Assembly (NCBI RefSeq): GCF_014207095.1 | Contig: NZ_JACHBG010000009.1 | Coordinates: 161,827-225,826 of the forward strand | DNA length: 64,000 nt | Direction: 5' to 3' | DNA from: Martinezella lusitana | Lineage (GTDB): Bacteria > Pseudomonadota > Alphaproteobacteria > Rhizobiales > Rhizobiaceae | Part shown: positions 8,874-16,834 of the stretch, one piece after another | How positions within the stretch are numbered: the stretch's first letter is position 1 | How the letters are laid out: every line of letters begins with the position of its first letter | Notes under the pieces: generated by a model | Database searches by the model: none | Seen by the model: only the letters and a program-made list of their open reading frames with translations | Told to the model about the DNA's origin: nothing | Made by a program: the position numbers and the translations under genes

Positions 8874-10385
8874 ATGATGGAACCGGAAATCTTTGATCTT
8901 TTCGTCGTCGGCGGAGGCATCAACGGTGCCGGCATCGCCCGCGATGCAGCCGGCCGGGGTCTTTCGGTCATGATGTGCGAAAAAGGCGACCTGGCCGAGG
9001 GAACGTCCTCGCGTTCCGGCAAGCTGGTGCATGGCGGCCTGCGCTATCTCGAATATTACGAGTTCCGTCTGGTGCGTGAAGCTCTGATCGAGCGTGAAGT
9101 CCTGCTCAATTCCGCAAGCCATATCATCTGGCCGATGCGTTTCGTGCTTCCTCATAGCCCGTCGGATCGTCCTGCCTGGCTCGTGCGCCTCGGGCTTTTC
9201 CTCTACGATCATCTCGGCGGCCGCAAGAAGCTGCCGGGCACGCGCTCGCTCGACCTTCACCGTGATCCCGAGGGCGCTCCGATCCTCGATCAGTATTCCA
9301 AGGGCTTTGAATATTCCGACTGTTGGGTTGATGACGCACGTCTCGTCGTCCTCAATGCGCTCGATGCCGCCGCCAAGGGTGCGCAGATCCTGACGCGGAC
9401 GGCCTGCATCAGCGCCCGCCGCGATCAGGGCGTCTGGATCGTCCAGATGCGAAGCGAGCGCTCAGGAGAGGTGCGCACCGTGCGCGCCAAGGCGCTGGTG
9501 AATGCGTCTGGCCCCTGGGTCAACGATATCGTCCACCGCGTTGCCGGCTCCAACAGCAGCCGCAGTGTCCGTCTGGTGAAGGGCAGCCATATCATCGTTC
9601 CGAAATTCTGGAACGGCCAGCAGGCCTATCTGGTGCAGAACCACGACAAGCGCGTGATCTTCATCAACCCTTACGAAGGCGACAAGGCGTTGATCGGCAC
9701 GACCGACATTCCCTATGAAGGCAAGCCGGAAGAGGTGAAGGCAGACGAGAAGGAGATCGATTATCTCATCACCGCCGTCAATCGCTACTTCAAGGAAAAG
9801 CTGCGCCGTTCCGACGTGCTGGAAAGCTTCTCCGGCGTGCGCCCGCTCTTCGACGACGGCAAGGGCAATCCGTCTGCTGTAACGCGCGACTATGTCTTCG
9901 ATCTCGATGAGACCGGTGGCGCGCCGCTTTTGAATGTCTTCGGTGGCAAGATCACGACGTTCCGCAAGCTCTCCGAACATGCGATGCAGAAGCTCGCGCG
10001 GTTCTTTCCGAAAATGGGCGACGACTGGACACGTGGCGCCACGTTGCCGGGCGGTGAAATTCCAAATGCCGATTATGTGTCTTTCACGGATACGCTCCGT
10101 AGCGCTTATCCGTGGATGCCGCGCGCGCTCGTCAATCATTATGGGCATCTCTACGGTGCGCGCACCAAGCTCATCGTTGGCGACGCAACCTCGCTCGCAG
10201 GGCTCGGCCGCCATTTCGGCGGCAATCTCTACGAGGCCGAGGCTCGTTATCTGGCAGCTTCCGAATGGGCGCAGAAGGCGGAGGACGTGCTGATGCGCCG
10301 CACCAAGGAAGGGCTGCGCATGACGCTCGAGGAGAAGGCGGCATTCTCCGCCTGGTTCGATACCGAACTGGCACTTGCCGCCTGA
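8874..10385 (+). CDS. eryB: Erythritol phosphate dehydrogenase EryB (GlpD-like flavoprotein)
   Basis: 503 residues. The N-terminus has the FAD dinucleotide-binding motif VVGGGINGAGIARDAAGRG (residues about 11-29) followed by GTSSRSGKLVHGGLRYLE, the GlpD/DAO family signature. It also has GTTDIPYEG and the FGGKITTFRKLSE segment. It would oxidise D-erythritol 1-phosphate to D-erythrulose 1-phosphate, passing electrons to FAD and the membrane quinone pool, as known for EryB. Glycerol-3-phosphate dehydrogenase is the alternative, but the placement between eryA and eryC makes EryB much more likely. GAAGGAG precedes the start; a second ATG directly follows the first. Confidence 0.93.
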   Translation: MMEPEIFDLFVVGGGINGAGIARDAAGRGLSVMMCEKGDLAEGTSSRSGKLVHGGLRYLEYYEFRLVREALIEREVLLNSASHIIWPMRFVLPHSPSDRPAWLVRLGLFLYDHLGGRKKLPGTRSLDLHRDPEGAPILDQYSKGFEYSDCWVDDARLVVLNALDAAAKGAQILTRTACISARRDQGVWIVQMRSERSGEVRTVRAKALVNASGPWVNDIVHRVAGSNSSRSVRLVKGSHIIVPKFWNGQQAYLVQNHDKRVIFINPYEGDKALIGTTDIPYEGKPEEVKADEKEIDYLITAVNRYFKEKLRRSDVLESFSGVRPLFDDGKGNPSAVTRDYVFDLDETGGAPLLNVFGGKITTFRKLSEHAMQKLARFFPKMGDDWTRGATLPGGEIPNADYVSFTDTLRSAYPWMPRALVNHYGHLYGARTKLIVGDATSLAGLGRHFGGNLYEAEARYLAASEWAQKAEDVLMRRTKEGLRMTLEEKAAFSAWFDTELALAA

Positions 10386-10416
10386 ACCAACCGACATCTG
10401 CCGGGAGACGATATCG

Positions 10417-11349
10417 ATGTCCTTGACGCTTTCACTCAACACCAATCCACTGGTGAACCGCTTTGCGGAACCGTCCGACCTGATCGAAACGGTGGCGCGC
10501 GATCTGCGCATCCGCGATCTGCAGCTGACGCATGAGTTCATCAATCCAAGCTGGCAGGCGCCTGTCATTCGCCGTCTGACGCGTGATATGCAGGCCGCGC
10601 TGAAGCGCACCGGCGTCCGCGTGACGTCAGGCATGACCGGTCCTTACGGCCGACTCAACCACTTTGGCCATCCGGACAAGGACGTTCGCCGCTACTATGT
10701 CGACTGGTTCAAGACCTTTGCTGATATCACGGCTGAGCTCGGCGGACATTCCGTCGGCACGCAATTCGCGATCTTCACCTACAAGGACTATGACGATCCT
10801 ACTCGGCGCGAGGAGCTCATCCAGATCGCGATCGATTGCTGGGGCGAGGTGGCAGAACATGCCCGCGCTGCCGGTCTCTCCTATATCTTTTGGGAGCCGA
10901 TGAGCATCGGCCGCGAGTTCGGCGAGACGATCGAGGCCTGTCTTTCCCTGCAGAAGCGGTTGACGAAGGCGCCATTTGCCATACCAATGTGGATGATGGC
11001 CGACATCGACCACGGAGACGTTACGTCCGCAAACCCGGACGATTTTGATCCCTACGCGTGGGCGCGTGCTGTCCCGAAGGTTTCGCCGATCATTCACATC
11101 AAGCAGAGCCTTATGGATAAGGGTGGGCACCGCCCTTTTACTGCGGAATTCAACGCCAAGGGCCGTATCCAGCCTGCGCCGCTTCTCGAGGCCTTCGCTC
11201 AAGGTGGCGCCGTAGATAACGAGATCTGCCTTGAACTGTCCTTCAAGGAGCGTGAGCCGAACGATCGGCAGGTTATCTCGCAGATCGCCGAAAGCGTCGC
11301 CTTCTGGGCTCCTCATATCGACACGGGCGTCGGTGACTTGCATATCTAA
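10417..11349 (+). CDS. eryC: EryC, D-erythrulose 1-phosphate 3-epimerase (TIM-barrel)
   Basis: 310 residues from an ATG at 10417 after GGGAG. The protein belongs to the sugar phosphate isomerase/epimerase (xylose isomerase-like TIM barrel) superfamily. Metal-ligand type segments are visible: SYIFWEPMS (Glu), MADIDHGD (Asp/His), IIHIKQS (His) and ICLELSFKE (Glu). In Brucella, EryC converts the ketotetrose phosphate made by EryB into its L-epimer, L-erythrulose 1-phosphate, and was once mis-described as a dehydrogenase. It lies 31 bases after eryB in the same operon. Confidence 0.9.
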   Translation: MSLTLSLNTNPLVNRFAEPSDLIETVARDLRIRDLQLTHEFINPSWQAPVIRRLTRDMQAALKRTGVRVTSGMTGPYGRLNHFGHPDKDVRRYYVDWFKTFADITAELGGHSVGTQFAIFTYKDYDDPTRREELIQIAIDCWGEVAEHARAAGLSYIFWEPMSIGREFGETIEACLSLQKRLTKAPFAIPMWMMADIDHGDVTSANPDDFDPYAWARAVPKVSPIIHIKQSLMDKGGHRPFTAEFNAKGRIQPAPLLEAFAQGGAVDNEICLELSFKEREPNDRQVISQIAESVAFWAPHIDTGVGDLHI

Positions 11350-11476
11350 CCGCAGAGGTAATCGAGTTCCGATTCTCCAGGCAAATCAGCGATGCGCGAT
11401 GCCTCAGGAAAGCAATCGGGACCCCAAGAATAAGCAGGCGGAACCATATGCGTGACATGATGAAGAGGAACGGTCG

Positions 11477-12415
11477 ATGACGGATGCTGATGCTTCGCTC
11501 GCCGTGCGGGCGGCCTGGCTGCACTATGCCGGCGGGTTGACACAGTCTGAGGTGGCAAAGCGCCTCGGCGTTCCCTCGGTCAAGGCACACCGATTGATCG
11601 CGCGTGCCGTCGCCGAGGGTGTCGTGAAAGTGACGATCGACGGCGACATCGTCGAATGCGTTGAGCTGGAAACCGAGCTGTCGGCGCGGTTCGGCCTGCA
11701 ATATTGCGAGGTCGCTCCAGACCTCGGTGAGGATGGTTTTGAGTTTCGCGCGCTCGGCCAAGCTGGCGCCGGCTTCCTCCGCCGGGAGATCGAGAGCGGC
11801 AGCAACAAGGTCATCGGCCTCGGCCATGGCCGCACGCTGTCGTCGGCCGTTCATCATCTGGCACGGGTCAATGCCAAGGATTTGCGCTTCGTGTCGCTGC
11901 TCGGTGGTTTGACCAGAAACTATGCCGCCAATCCCTATGACGTTATGCACCGCATCGCTGAAAAGACCGGTATGCAGGCGCATGTGATGCCGGTGCCGTT
12001 CTTTGCCAATACGCGCGAGGATCGCGACGTTCTTCTGGCGCAGCGCGGTGTCAGGGAAGTCTTCGATCTTGCCAACGGCGCCGAGCTGAAACTTGTCGGT
12101 CTCGGCACCGTCGATACGGAAGCACAGCTCGTCCTGTCCGGCATGGTCGAGCCGCGCGAGATCAAGGAAGTCACCGCAGCCGGCGGCGTCGGCGAAATCC
12201 TCGGCCATTTCTTCGACGCGGAAGGCAATATCCTCGAAACGACGCTGACGGCGCGCACGCTTTCAGCATCGCTGCCGCGTTCGAAAGAGGAACGACTGGT
12301 TGCGCTCTCCGGTGGTCTGCCGAAGGTCGAGGCCATCCGGGCCGTGCTGAAAAGCCGCTGTCTCTACGGTTTGATTACCGATGAACGAACAGCGCGGGCT
12401 TTGTTGAAAGTGTAG
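11477..12415 (+). CDS. eryD: EryD, SorC-family repressor of the ery operon
   Basis: 312 residues from an ATG at 11477 preceded by AAGAGGAA. Residues about 12-55 are a helix-turn-helix (HYAGGLTQSEVAKRLGVPS) of the SorC/DeoR sugar-binding regulator type. Residues 60-310 are the sugar-binding domain, with LGHGRTLSSAVHHL and VGLGTVDTEAQL and the terminal LYGLITDERTARALL. In Brucella, EryD represses the ery genes and erythritol relieves repression. It lies 127 bases after eryC. It also resembles the N-terminal half of the SorC-DhaK fusion at 33583. Confidence 0.9.
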   Translation: MTDADASLAVRAAWLHYAGGLTQSEVAKRLGVPSVKAHRLIARAVAEGVVKVTIDGDIVECVELETELSARFGLQYCEVAPDLGEDGFEFRALGQAGAGFLRREIESGSNKVIGLGHGRTLSSAVHHLARVNAKDLRFVSLLGGLTRNYAANPYDVMHRIAEKTGMQAHVMPVPFFANTREDRDVLLAQRGVREVFDLANGAELKLVGLGTVDTEAQLVLSGMVEPREIKEVTAAGGVGEILGHFFDAEGNILETTLTARTLSASLPRSKEERLVALSGGLPKVEAIRAVLKSRCLYGLITDERTARALLKV

Positions 12416-12442
12416 TCGACGCAGTTTGTAACGTGATTTCGC

Positions 12443-12481
12443 ATCAATATCACAATTGAAATGTTGAATTGTGATATTGAT
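12443..12481. promoter_or_regulatory. Large perfect inverted repeat in front of eryR (operator candidate)
   Basis: The arms at 12443-12457 and 12467-12481 are perfect reverse complements (15 bp each; left arm ATCAATATCACAATT) with a 9-base centre. The repeat covers the -35 region of the proposed eryR promoter. Its size and symmetry point to an operator bound by a dimer or tetramer, most simply EryR itself (autoregulation) or EryD. Confidence 0.65.
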
Positions 12482-12491
12482 ATGTTATATT
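12464..12491 (+). promoter_or_regulatory. eryR promoter
   Basis: TTGAAT at 12464-12469, a 16-base spacer, and an extended -10 (TGT then TATATT at 12486-12491). It lies in the 113-base gap between eryD and eryR, so eryR-eryH-eryI can be expressed separately from eryABCD. Confidence 0.5.
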
Positions 12492-12528
12492 TCTCCCAAT
12501 TCCACTCGGGCAATGGCCGGAGGGTAGG

Positions 12529-13305
12529 GTGAAGCGAGAAGAGCGCCAGCAATCGATCATCAATCTGCTCGTCGAGCACAAGACCGTCGACCTCGACGAT
12601 CTGGCCGATCGCTTCGTCGTGTCCAAGATGACCATTCATCGCGATCTGGATGATCTCGAGCAGGCGGGCGTGCTGCGCAAGGTTCGCGGCGGCGCGACGA
12701 TCGATGCCGGCACGCAGTTCGAGAGCGATTTCCGCTTTCGCGAGCGTCAGGGCCATGAGGAAAAGCTCGCCATGGCGCGCCGTGCGCTGGAGCTGGTCGA
12801 GCCGGGCATGACTGTGATGGTCAATGACGGATCGATGGCGGCCGTTCTCGGCGAGATGTTGCTGGAAAAACGACCGCTGACGTTGATCACCAACAATGCT
12901 GCCATCATTGACAGGATGAGGAATGAAAGCGGCATAACGCTCATCGCGCTTGGCGGGGTTTATTCCGCCAAGTTCAACGCCTTTCTGGGCGTCGTCACCG
13001 AGGAGGCCCTATCGCGATTGCGAGCCGACATCGCCTTCCTGTCGACACCGGCCATCTCCGGTAGGCTTGCCTATCATATGGACGACAATGTCGTGCGCGC
13101 GAAACGCGCGATGATCGCATCGGCCGCCAAGAGTTGCCTGCTCGTCAATCACCAGCGCATAGGGCACACGGCCCTGCATGTGATGGCCGATCTCGCCGAT
13201 TTCGATGCAATCATCACAGATCGTGCGCCGGACGCGGAAACGCTCGAACGGTTCCGCCGTGACGATATCGCCCTTACCATCGCTTCTACTCAGGATATGA
13301 CATGA
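12529..13305 (+). CDS. eryR: EryR, DeoR-family regulator
   Basis: 258 residues from a GTG with a strong GGAGGG site. Residues 1-57 are a typical DeoR helix-turn-helix (RQQSIINLLVEHKTVDLDDLADRFVVSKMTIHRDLDDLEQAG). The remainder is the DeoR sensor domain, with VNDGSMAAVLGEML, ITNNAAIID and LGGVYSAKFN. A DeoR gene between eryD and the tpi/rpi genes is the standard layout of rhizobial ery loci, where it is called eryR. It probably controls the downstream isomerase genes in response to a tetrose phosphate. Its stop overlaps the start of the next gene (ATGA). Confidence 0.85.
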   Translation: MKREERQQSIINLLVEHKTVDLDDLADRFVVSKMTIHRDLDDLEQAGVLRKVRGGATIDAGTQFESDFRFRERQGHEEKLAMARRALELVEPGMTVMVNDGSMAAVLGEMLLEKRPLTLITNNAAIIDRMRNESGITLIALGGVYSAKFNAFLGVVTEEALSRLRADIAFLSTPAISGRLAYHMDDNVVRAKRAMIASAAKSCLLVNHQRIGHTALHVMADLADFDAIITDRAPDAETLERFRRDDIALTIASTQDMT

Positions 13306-14072
13306 CAGAGACGCCCCGCTATTGGATCGGCACCAGCTGGAAGATGAACAAGACGCTCGCCGAAGCGCGCGCCTTCGCCGAGGCCCTGCGTGTCGCCGAT
13401 GGTCTGCGCGATGCCCGCATCCAACGCTTCATCATCCCGCCGTTCACCGCGGTACGCGAAGTCAAATCGATCCTGTCGGAAAGCTCCGTCAAGGTTGGTG
13501 CCCAGAATATGCATTGGGCCGATCAGGGAGCATGGACCGGAGAGATCTCTCCACTGATGCTCAGGGATTGCAATCTCGACATCGTCGAGCTCGGCCATTC
13601 GGAGCGTCGCGAATTCTTCGGCGAAACCAATGAGACCGTCGGTCTGAAGACCGAGGCGGCCGTTCGTCATGGTCTGATCCCGCTCATCTGCATCGGCGAG
13701 ACGCTGAGCGATCGTGAAAGCGGCCGCGCGACAGAAATCCTGAGTGAACAGGTAGTCGGCGCGCTCTCGAAGCTTTCTGAACAGCAGAAGCAGGCGGAAA
13801 TCCTGCTGGCCTATGAGCCGGTATGGGCGATTGGCGAAAAAGGGATTCCGGCCGAACCATCCTATGCCGATGCACGCCAGGCCGAGATCATCGCGGTCGC
13901 GCAAAGGGCGCTTGGCCGAAAGATTCCATGCCTCTACGGCGGATCGGTCAATCCGCAAAACTGCGAGGAGCTCATTTCCTGCCCGAACGTCGACGGGCTT
14001 TTCATCGGGCGCTCCGCCTGGAACGTCGAGGGCTATCTCGACATCCTCGCCAAGTGCGCCGGCAAACTCTGA
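13302..14072 (+). CDS. eryH: EryH, L-erythrulose 1-phosphate isomerase (TpiA-like; TpiB)
   Basis: 256 residues, triosephosphate isomerase family. The start reads YWIGTSWKMNKT with the catalytic Lys; catalytic His is in LGHSERREFFGE, catalytic Glu in AYEPVWAIG, and the phosphate loop in LYGGSVNPQN. All catalytic residues are present. In Brucella this second TpiA homologue converts L-erythrulose 1-phosphate to D-erythrulose 4-phosphate. Ordinary triose-phosphate isomerase activity cannot be excluded by sequence. It is translationally coupled to eryR and is followed 11 bases later by the RpiB-like gene. Confidence 0.9.
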   Translation: MTETPRYWIGTSWKMNKTLAEARAFAEALRVADGLRDARIQRFIIPPFTAVREVKSILSESSVKVGAQNMHWADQGAWTGEISPLMLRDCNLDIVELGHSERREFFGETNETVGLKTEAAVRHGLIPLICIGETLSDRESGRATEILSEQVVGALSKLSEQQKQAEILLAYEPVWAIGEKGIPAEPSYADARQAEIIAVAQRALGRKIPCLYGGSVNPQNCEELISCPNVDGLFIGRSAWNVEGYLDILAKCAGKL

Positions 14073-14083
14073 AGGAGATCATC

Positions 14084-14539
14084 ATGAAACTTGCTATTGC
14101 TGGAGACAGCGCCGGCGAAGGCCTCGCCAAGGTTCTCGCCGATCATCTGAAGGATCGTTTCGAAGTGAGCGAGGTTTCGCGCACCCAGGAAGGTCCGGAT
14201 GCGTTCTATGCCAATCTCGCCGACCGCGTCGCCTCCGGCGTCATCGATGGCACCTATGACAAGGCCATCCTCGTCTGCGGCACCGGCATCGGCGTCTGCA
14301 TCTCTGCCAACAAGGTGCCGGGCATCCGTGCGGCCCTGACGCATGACACCTATTCGGCGGAGCGCGCCGCGCTATCGAACAACGCCCAGATCATCACCAT
14401 GGGCGCTCGCGTCATCGGCACGGAGCTTGCCAAGGCTATCGCCGACGCCTTCCTGGCGCAGACCTTCGACGAGAAGGGCCGTTCGGCCGGCAACGTTAAC
14501 GCCATCAACGAAGTCGACGCGAAGTACAACGCTCGCTAA
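14084..14539 (+). CDS. eryI: EryI, D-erythrulose 4-phosphate isomerase (RpiB-like)
   Basis: 151 residues from the ATG at 14084 after a strong GAAGGAGATC site. RpiB/LacAB family: MKLAIAGDSAGEG at the start, the DKAILVCGTGIGVCISANK active-site loop with its catalytic Cys, and RAALTHDTYSAERAALSNNAQ. In Brucella, EryI makes D-erythrose 4-phosphate from D-erythrulose 4-phosphate, which enters the pentose phosphate pathway. The starting GDSAGEG replaces the usual GSDHAGY of ribose-5-phosphate isomerase B, in keeping with a specialised tetrose role. It is the last gene of the ery operon. Confidence 0.9.
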   Translation: MKLAIAGDSAGEGLAKVLADHLKDRFEVSEVSRTQEGPDAFYANLADRVASGVIDGTYDKAILVCGTGIGVCISANKVPGIRAALTHDTYSAERAALSNNAQIITMGARVIGTELAKAIADAFLAQTFDEKGRSAGNVNAINEVDAKYNAR

Positions 14540-14561
14540 GACCAGTCTCCCAAGACGCAGC

Positions 14562-14603
14562 AAGCCCGGCGATCCACACGATCGACCGGGCTTGTCTGTT
14601 TTT
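14562..14603 (+). terminator. Intrinsic terminator of the ery catabolic operon
   Basis: AAGCCCGG at 14562 pairs with CCGGGCTT at 14586-14593, with an inner CGATC/GATCG stem, giving about 13 bp with one bulged base, followed by GTCTGTTTTT. It ends the operon 22 bases after eryI and separates it from the convergent phosphodiesterase gene. Confidence 0.8.
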
Positions 14604-14628
14604 AGGGCCAAGAAAAGGGTGGCGGGAT

Positions 14629-15552
14629 TTATGCCGGCTTGCGGCTCGAAAGCCATCGCTTGAACTCGACATTGGTGTCCGTCTGGATGGCGCCGACGCC
14701 CGCTTCGATGAGTGCGCCCCAAACGCCCTCGGGATCATTGACGGCCCGGCTGTCGTTGAAATCGAGATTGTGGGAAACGTCGAGGGTATTGATCCAGAGC
14801 CGGATGTTCTGGCGCTCTAATTCTTCTCGGCCGGCTGCGAGGTCGGCGATATCGGTGAACTTTACCTCTGCCATCGGTGCGCGCAGCGCCTCGATGAGCC
14901 TGAGATCGACGGCAAATTTGCCCGACCTGACAGGGAACATTGGCATGTGCGGAATGGAGCCAAACCAGTCGGCGGCGAGCACGGGAAAGTCACCGCTCTC
15001 GGGCACAACATCCGACTTGATGATCACGTGATCTTCCGCACCTAGCCGTCGGACCGCGGCGATTACCAGCGGCAATTCATGCGGAAACTTCGTATCGATA
15101 TTGACGAACAACCGCCCGCGAGCTTCCTCGAGAGCTTCCTCCAAAGTCGGCACTCGTTCATCAGTGAGTGCGGCTGCCTCTCCGCCTGCGCCGTCGCGAA
15201 GGCGGAGATCGCGAACGGCGGAGAAGCTGCTTGCTCCAACTATGCCGCTACCGGACGTCGTCCGGTCGAGGGCCTTGTCATGGATGACGACGAGATGCCC
15301 ATCGACGGTTGTTTGCGTGTCGATTTCGACGAACTCGACGCCGAGTTCGGCGGCAGCACGGATTGCGGCAAGCGAATTCTCAGGTGCCGCCGACCACACC
15401 CCGCGGTGAGCTATGGTGATGATTTCTCGATTGGAGCGCGACAGGAGATCGTAAATTTCGGAGGAACGGGACGAGATGGAGGCGGCGGCAGCGGTCGAGC
15501 CGGACATGGGCAGACTTTCTTCGGCGGGAATTTCCTGGTGGGTGAGAGACAC
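14629..15552 (-). CDS. Glycerophosphodiester phosphodiesterase family protein
   Basis: 307 residues from a GTG; an internal ATG at residue 16 (near 15507) is a possible start. The GDPD signature is clear: ITIAHRGVWSAAPENSLAAIRAA with the catalytic HR and E-N, VEIDTQTTVDGHLVVIHD with the Glu-Asp metal ligands and second catalytic His, and a central VNIDTKFP. These enzymes hydrolyse glycerophosphodiesters from phospholipid turnover to glycerol 3-phosphate and an alcohol. No signal peptide is evident, so it is probably cytoplasmic. It is convergent with eryI and stands alone. Confidence 0.85.
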   Translation of the reverse strand: MSLTHQEIPAEESLPMSGSTAAAASISSRSSEIYDLLSRSNREIITIAHRGVWSAAPENSLAAIRAAAELGVEFVEIDTQTTVDGHLVVIHDKALDRTTSGSGIVGASSFSAVRDLRLRDGAGGEAAALTDERVPTLEEALEEARGRLFVNIDTKFPHELPLVIAAVRRLGAEDHVIIKSDVVPESGDFPVLAADWFGSIPHMPMFPVRSGKFAVDLRLIEALRAPMAEVKFTDIADLAAGREELERQNIRLWINTLDVSHNLDFNDSRAVNDPEGVWGALIEAGVGAIQTDTNVEFKRWLSSRKPA

Positions 15553-16170
15553 AAGAAGCCCTTGTGTCGACCCGTCGACCTCAGGCGGCGACGGTGGTTC
15601 GTCTATTAATGCACAGAGGGTGTAATCCTTATGACAAAGGCTTGAAATCTGAGCAGCCAGGCCCCGCTAAAGCGTTGTGAGAAGAGTAAGGCCGGTCGCG
15701 GTGGAGGTTACGATTGGCTGTGTGGTGCCCGATCGCCTGCGCGTCATGTCGGTGGCAAGTGTTTCGTCCACAATTGAGTCTCGCAGGCGGCAATTGAGTC
15801 CAAAATTTGGGGGGGCAAAGGAGGCTCCCAAGAGCCGTGATGCCTTTAGAATGCCGTCATTATCATGTCAGTTCTGTGGACAAAGCACGCGCGGTTGCTA
15901 TTGAAATCCCAGCGAGCCTGCGAGGTTTCGGCTGGTGCCACACCGGTTAAAGTTCGTTTACGTTTTGTAACATTGCGGCCTTATTCGCCGCACATTTGGG
16001 TGGGCAATGTGGCGCCGACCCCGCTGAAGTGTGAAGGGGCGGACCAGCTACCTCTCAAAACTGCCCCCGTTGGGAGAGGAAACCAGAGCAAGGTTTCGCT
16101 TCATCATCAGTTCAGCGCATTGTCAGATGGCGCTGATAACTCAGCACCGGAATTTGCTGGACAACCGTAA
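15553..16170. other. Intergenic region of about 600 bases without a supported gene
   Basis: No frame here has coding character. The only pattern I see is a direct repeat of CAATTGAGTC at 15771-15780 and 15791-15800, exactly 20 bases apart, next to a run of seven G. That spacing puts the copies on the same face of the helix. It could be a regulator site or a relic of a mobile element. Confidence 0.4.
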
Positions 16171-16788
16171 TTGGCGCGCAAGACTGCTTTTATCGTCGGC
16201 AATGGAAGCCTGGAGAACGATCTCTCCGGGGCTATAGACAGCGCTGATTTCGTCATGCGCTTCAACGAGCCCAACCTGGCGGACGACAAGAGCGGCACGC
16301 GAACGGACATGCTCATGCTGGCTGCCTCCAGTAAAGCCCTGCATCTGCGGATGGCTGATCCGGCATTTCTGGAAAATGCGGCGCTTAAATCCGCAAAGAT
16401 CCTGATGCTTGCCTATCACCCGGAGGTGATCCGCAAATATCATCCCCGGCCCAATCTCTTCCAGCGTCTGAGTGGGCGCAGGGCCGATTGGACCACGCAG
16501 GCGATCGAACTCATGGGGCATGCCGGCAAAGAGATCCGAATCATGCCGCCGCAATTCTACGCCGACGGTTGCGCCGAACTCGGCATCACGGCAAACCGGA
16601 TGCGCAAAGTCTTCCCTAGCACCGGCTTCCTCGGCATCTGCTACGCTCTCGCCAACTTCCCGGCCTCCGAGTGGCAGATCAGCCTGTGCGGTTTCGGTTG
16701 GCAGGGATGGAAGCGCCACGACTGGCAGAACGAGCGCGTCTGGGTCGAAAGCAAGATCGCAAGCGGTCTCATTGGAATTGCAGCCTGA
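16171..16788 (+). CDS. GT29-like (sialyltransferase-fold) glycosyltransferase
   Basis: 205 residues from a TTG; a stop codon lies directly before it, and the ribosome site is weak. The N-terminus FIVGNGSLENDLSGAIDSAD, followed by FVMRFNEP, resembles the sialyl motif L, which binds the CMP-sugar. PSTGFLGICYALANFP and ISLCGFGW at residues 149-177 resemble motif S. H183 and E188 recall motif VS. It has no membrane anchor and is much shorter than animal sialyltransferases, so it would act in the cytoplasm. The donor and acceptor sugars are unknown. It stands alone between a GDPD gene and a DUF1402 gene. The family call is moderate because it rests on short motifs. Confidence 0.6.
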   Translation: MARKTAFIVGNGSLENDLSGAIDSADFVMRFNEPNLADDKSGTRTDMLMLAASSKALHLRMADPAFLENAALKSAKILMLAYHPEVIRKYHPRPNLFQRLSGRRADWTTQAIELMGHAGKEIRIMPPQFYADGCAELGITANRMRKVFPSTGFLGICYALANFPASEWQISLCGFGWQGWKRHDWQNERVWVESKIASGLIGIAA

Positions 16789-16834
16789 GACAGGCAATGC
16801 CATTCACTCGTGGATGCCGAAATGCAAAGCTCGA

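Noticed and set aside
8874..10385. Glycerol-3-phosphate dehydrogenase GlpD
   Set aside because: The family fits, but the gene lies between eryA and eryC with no glycerol genes around, so EryB is preferred.
9462..10634. Long minus-strand frame opposite eryB and eryC
   Set aside because: It spans two clear plus-strand genes and has no recognisable domain.
15865..16170. Possible 101-residue protein before the GT29-like gene
   Set aside because: There is no ribosome site or family resemblance, and its composition is unlike neighbouring genes.
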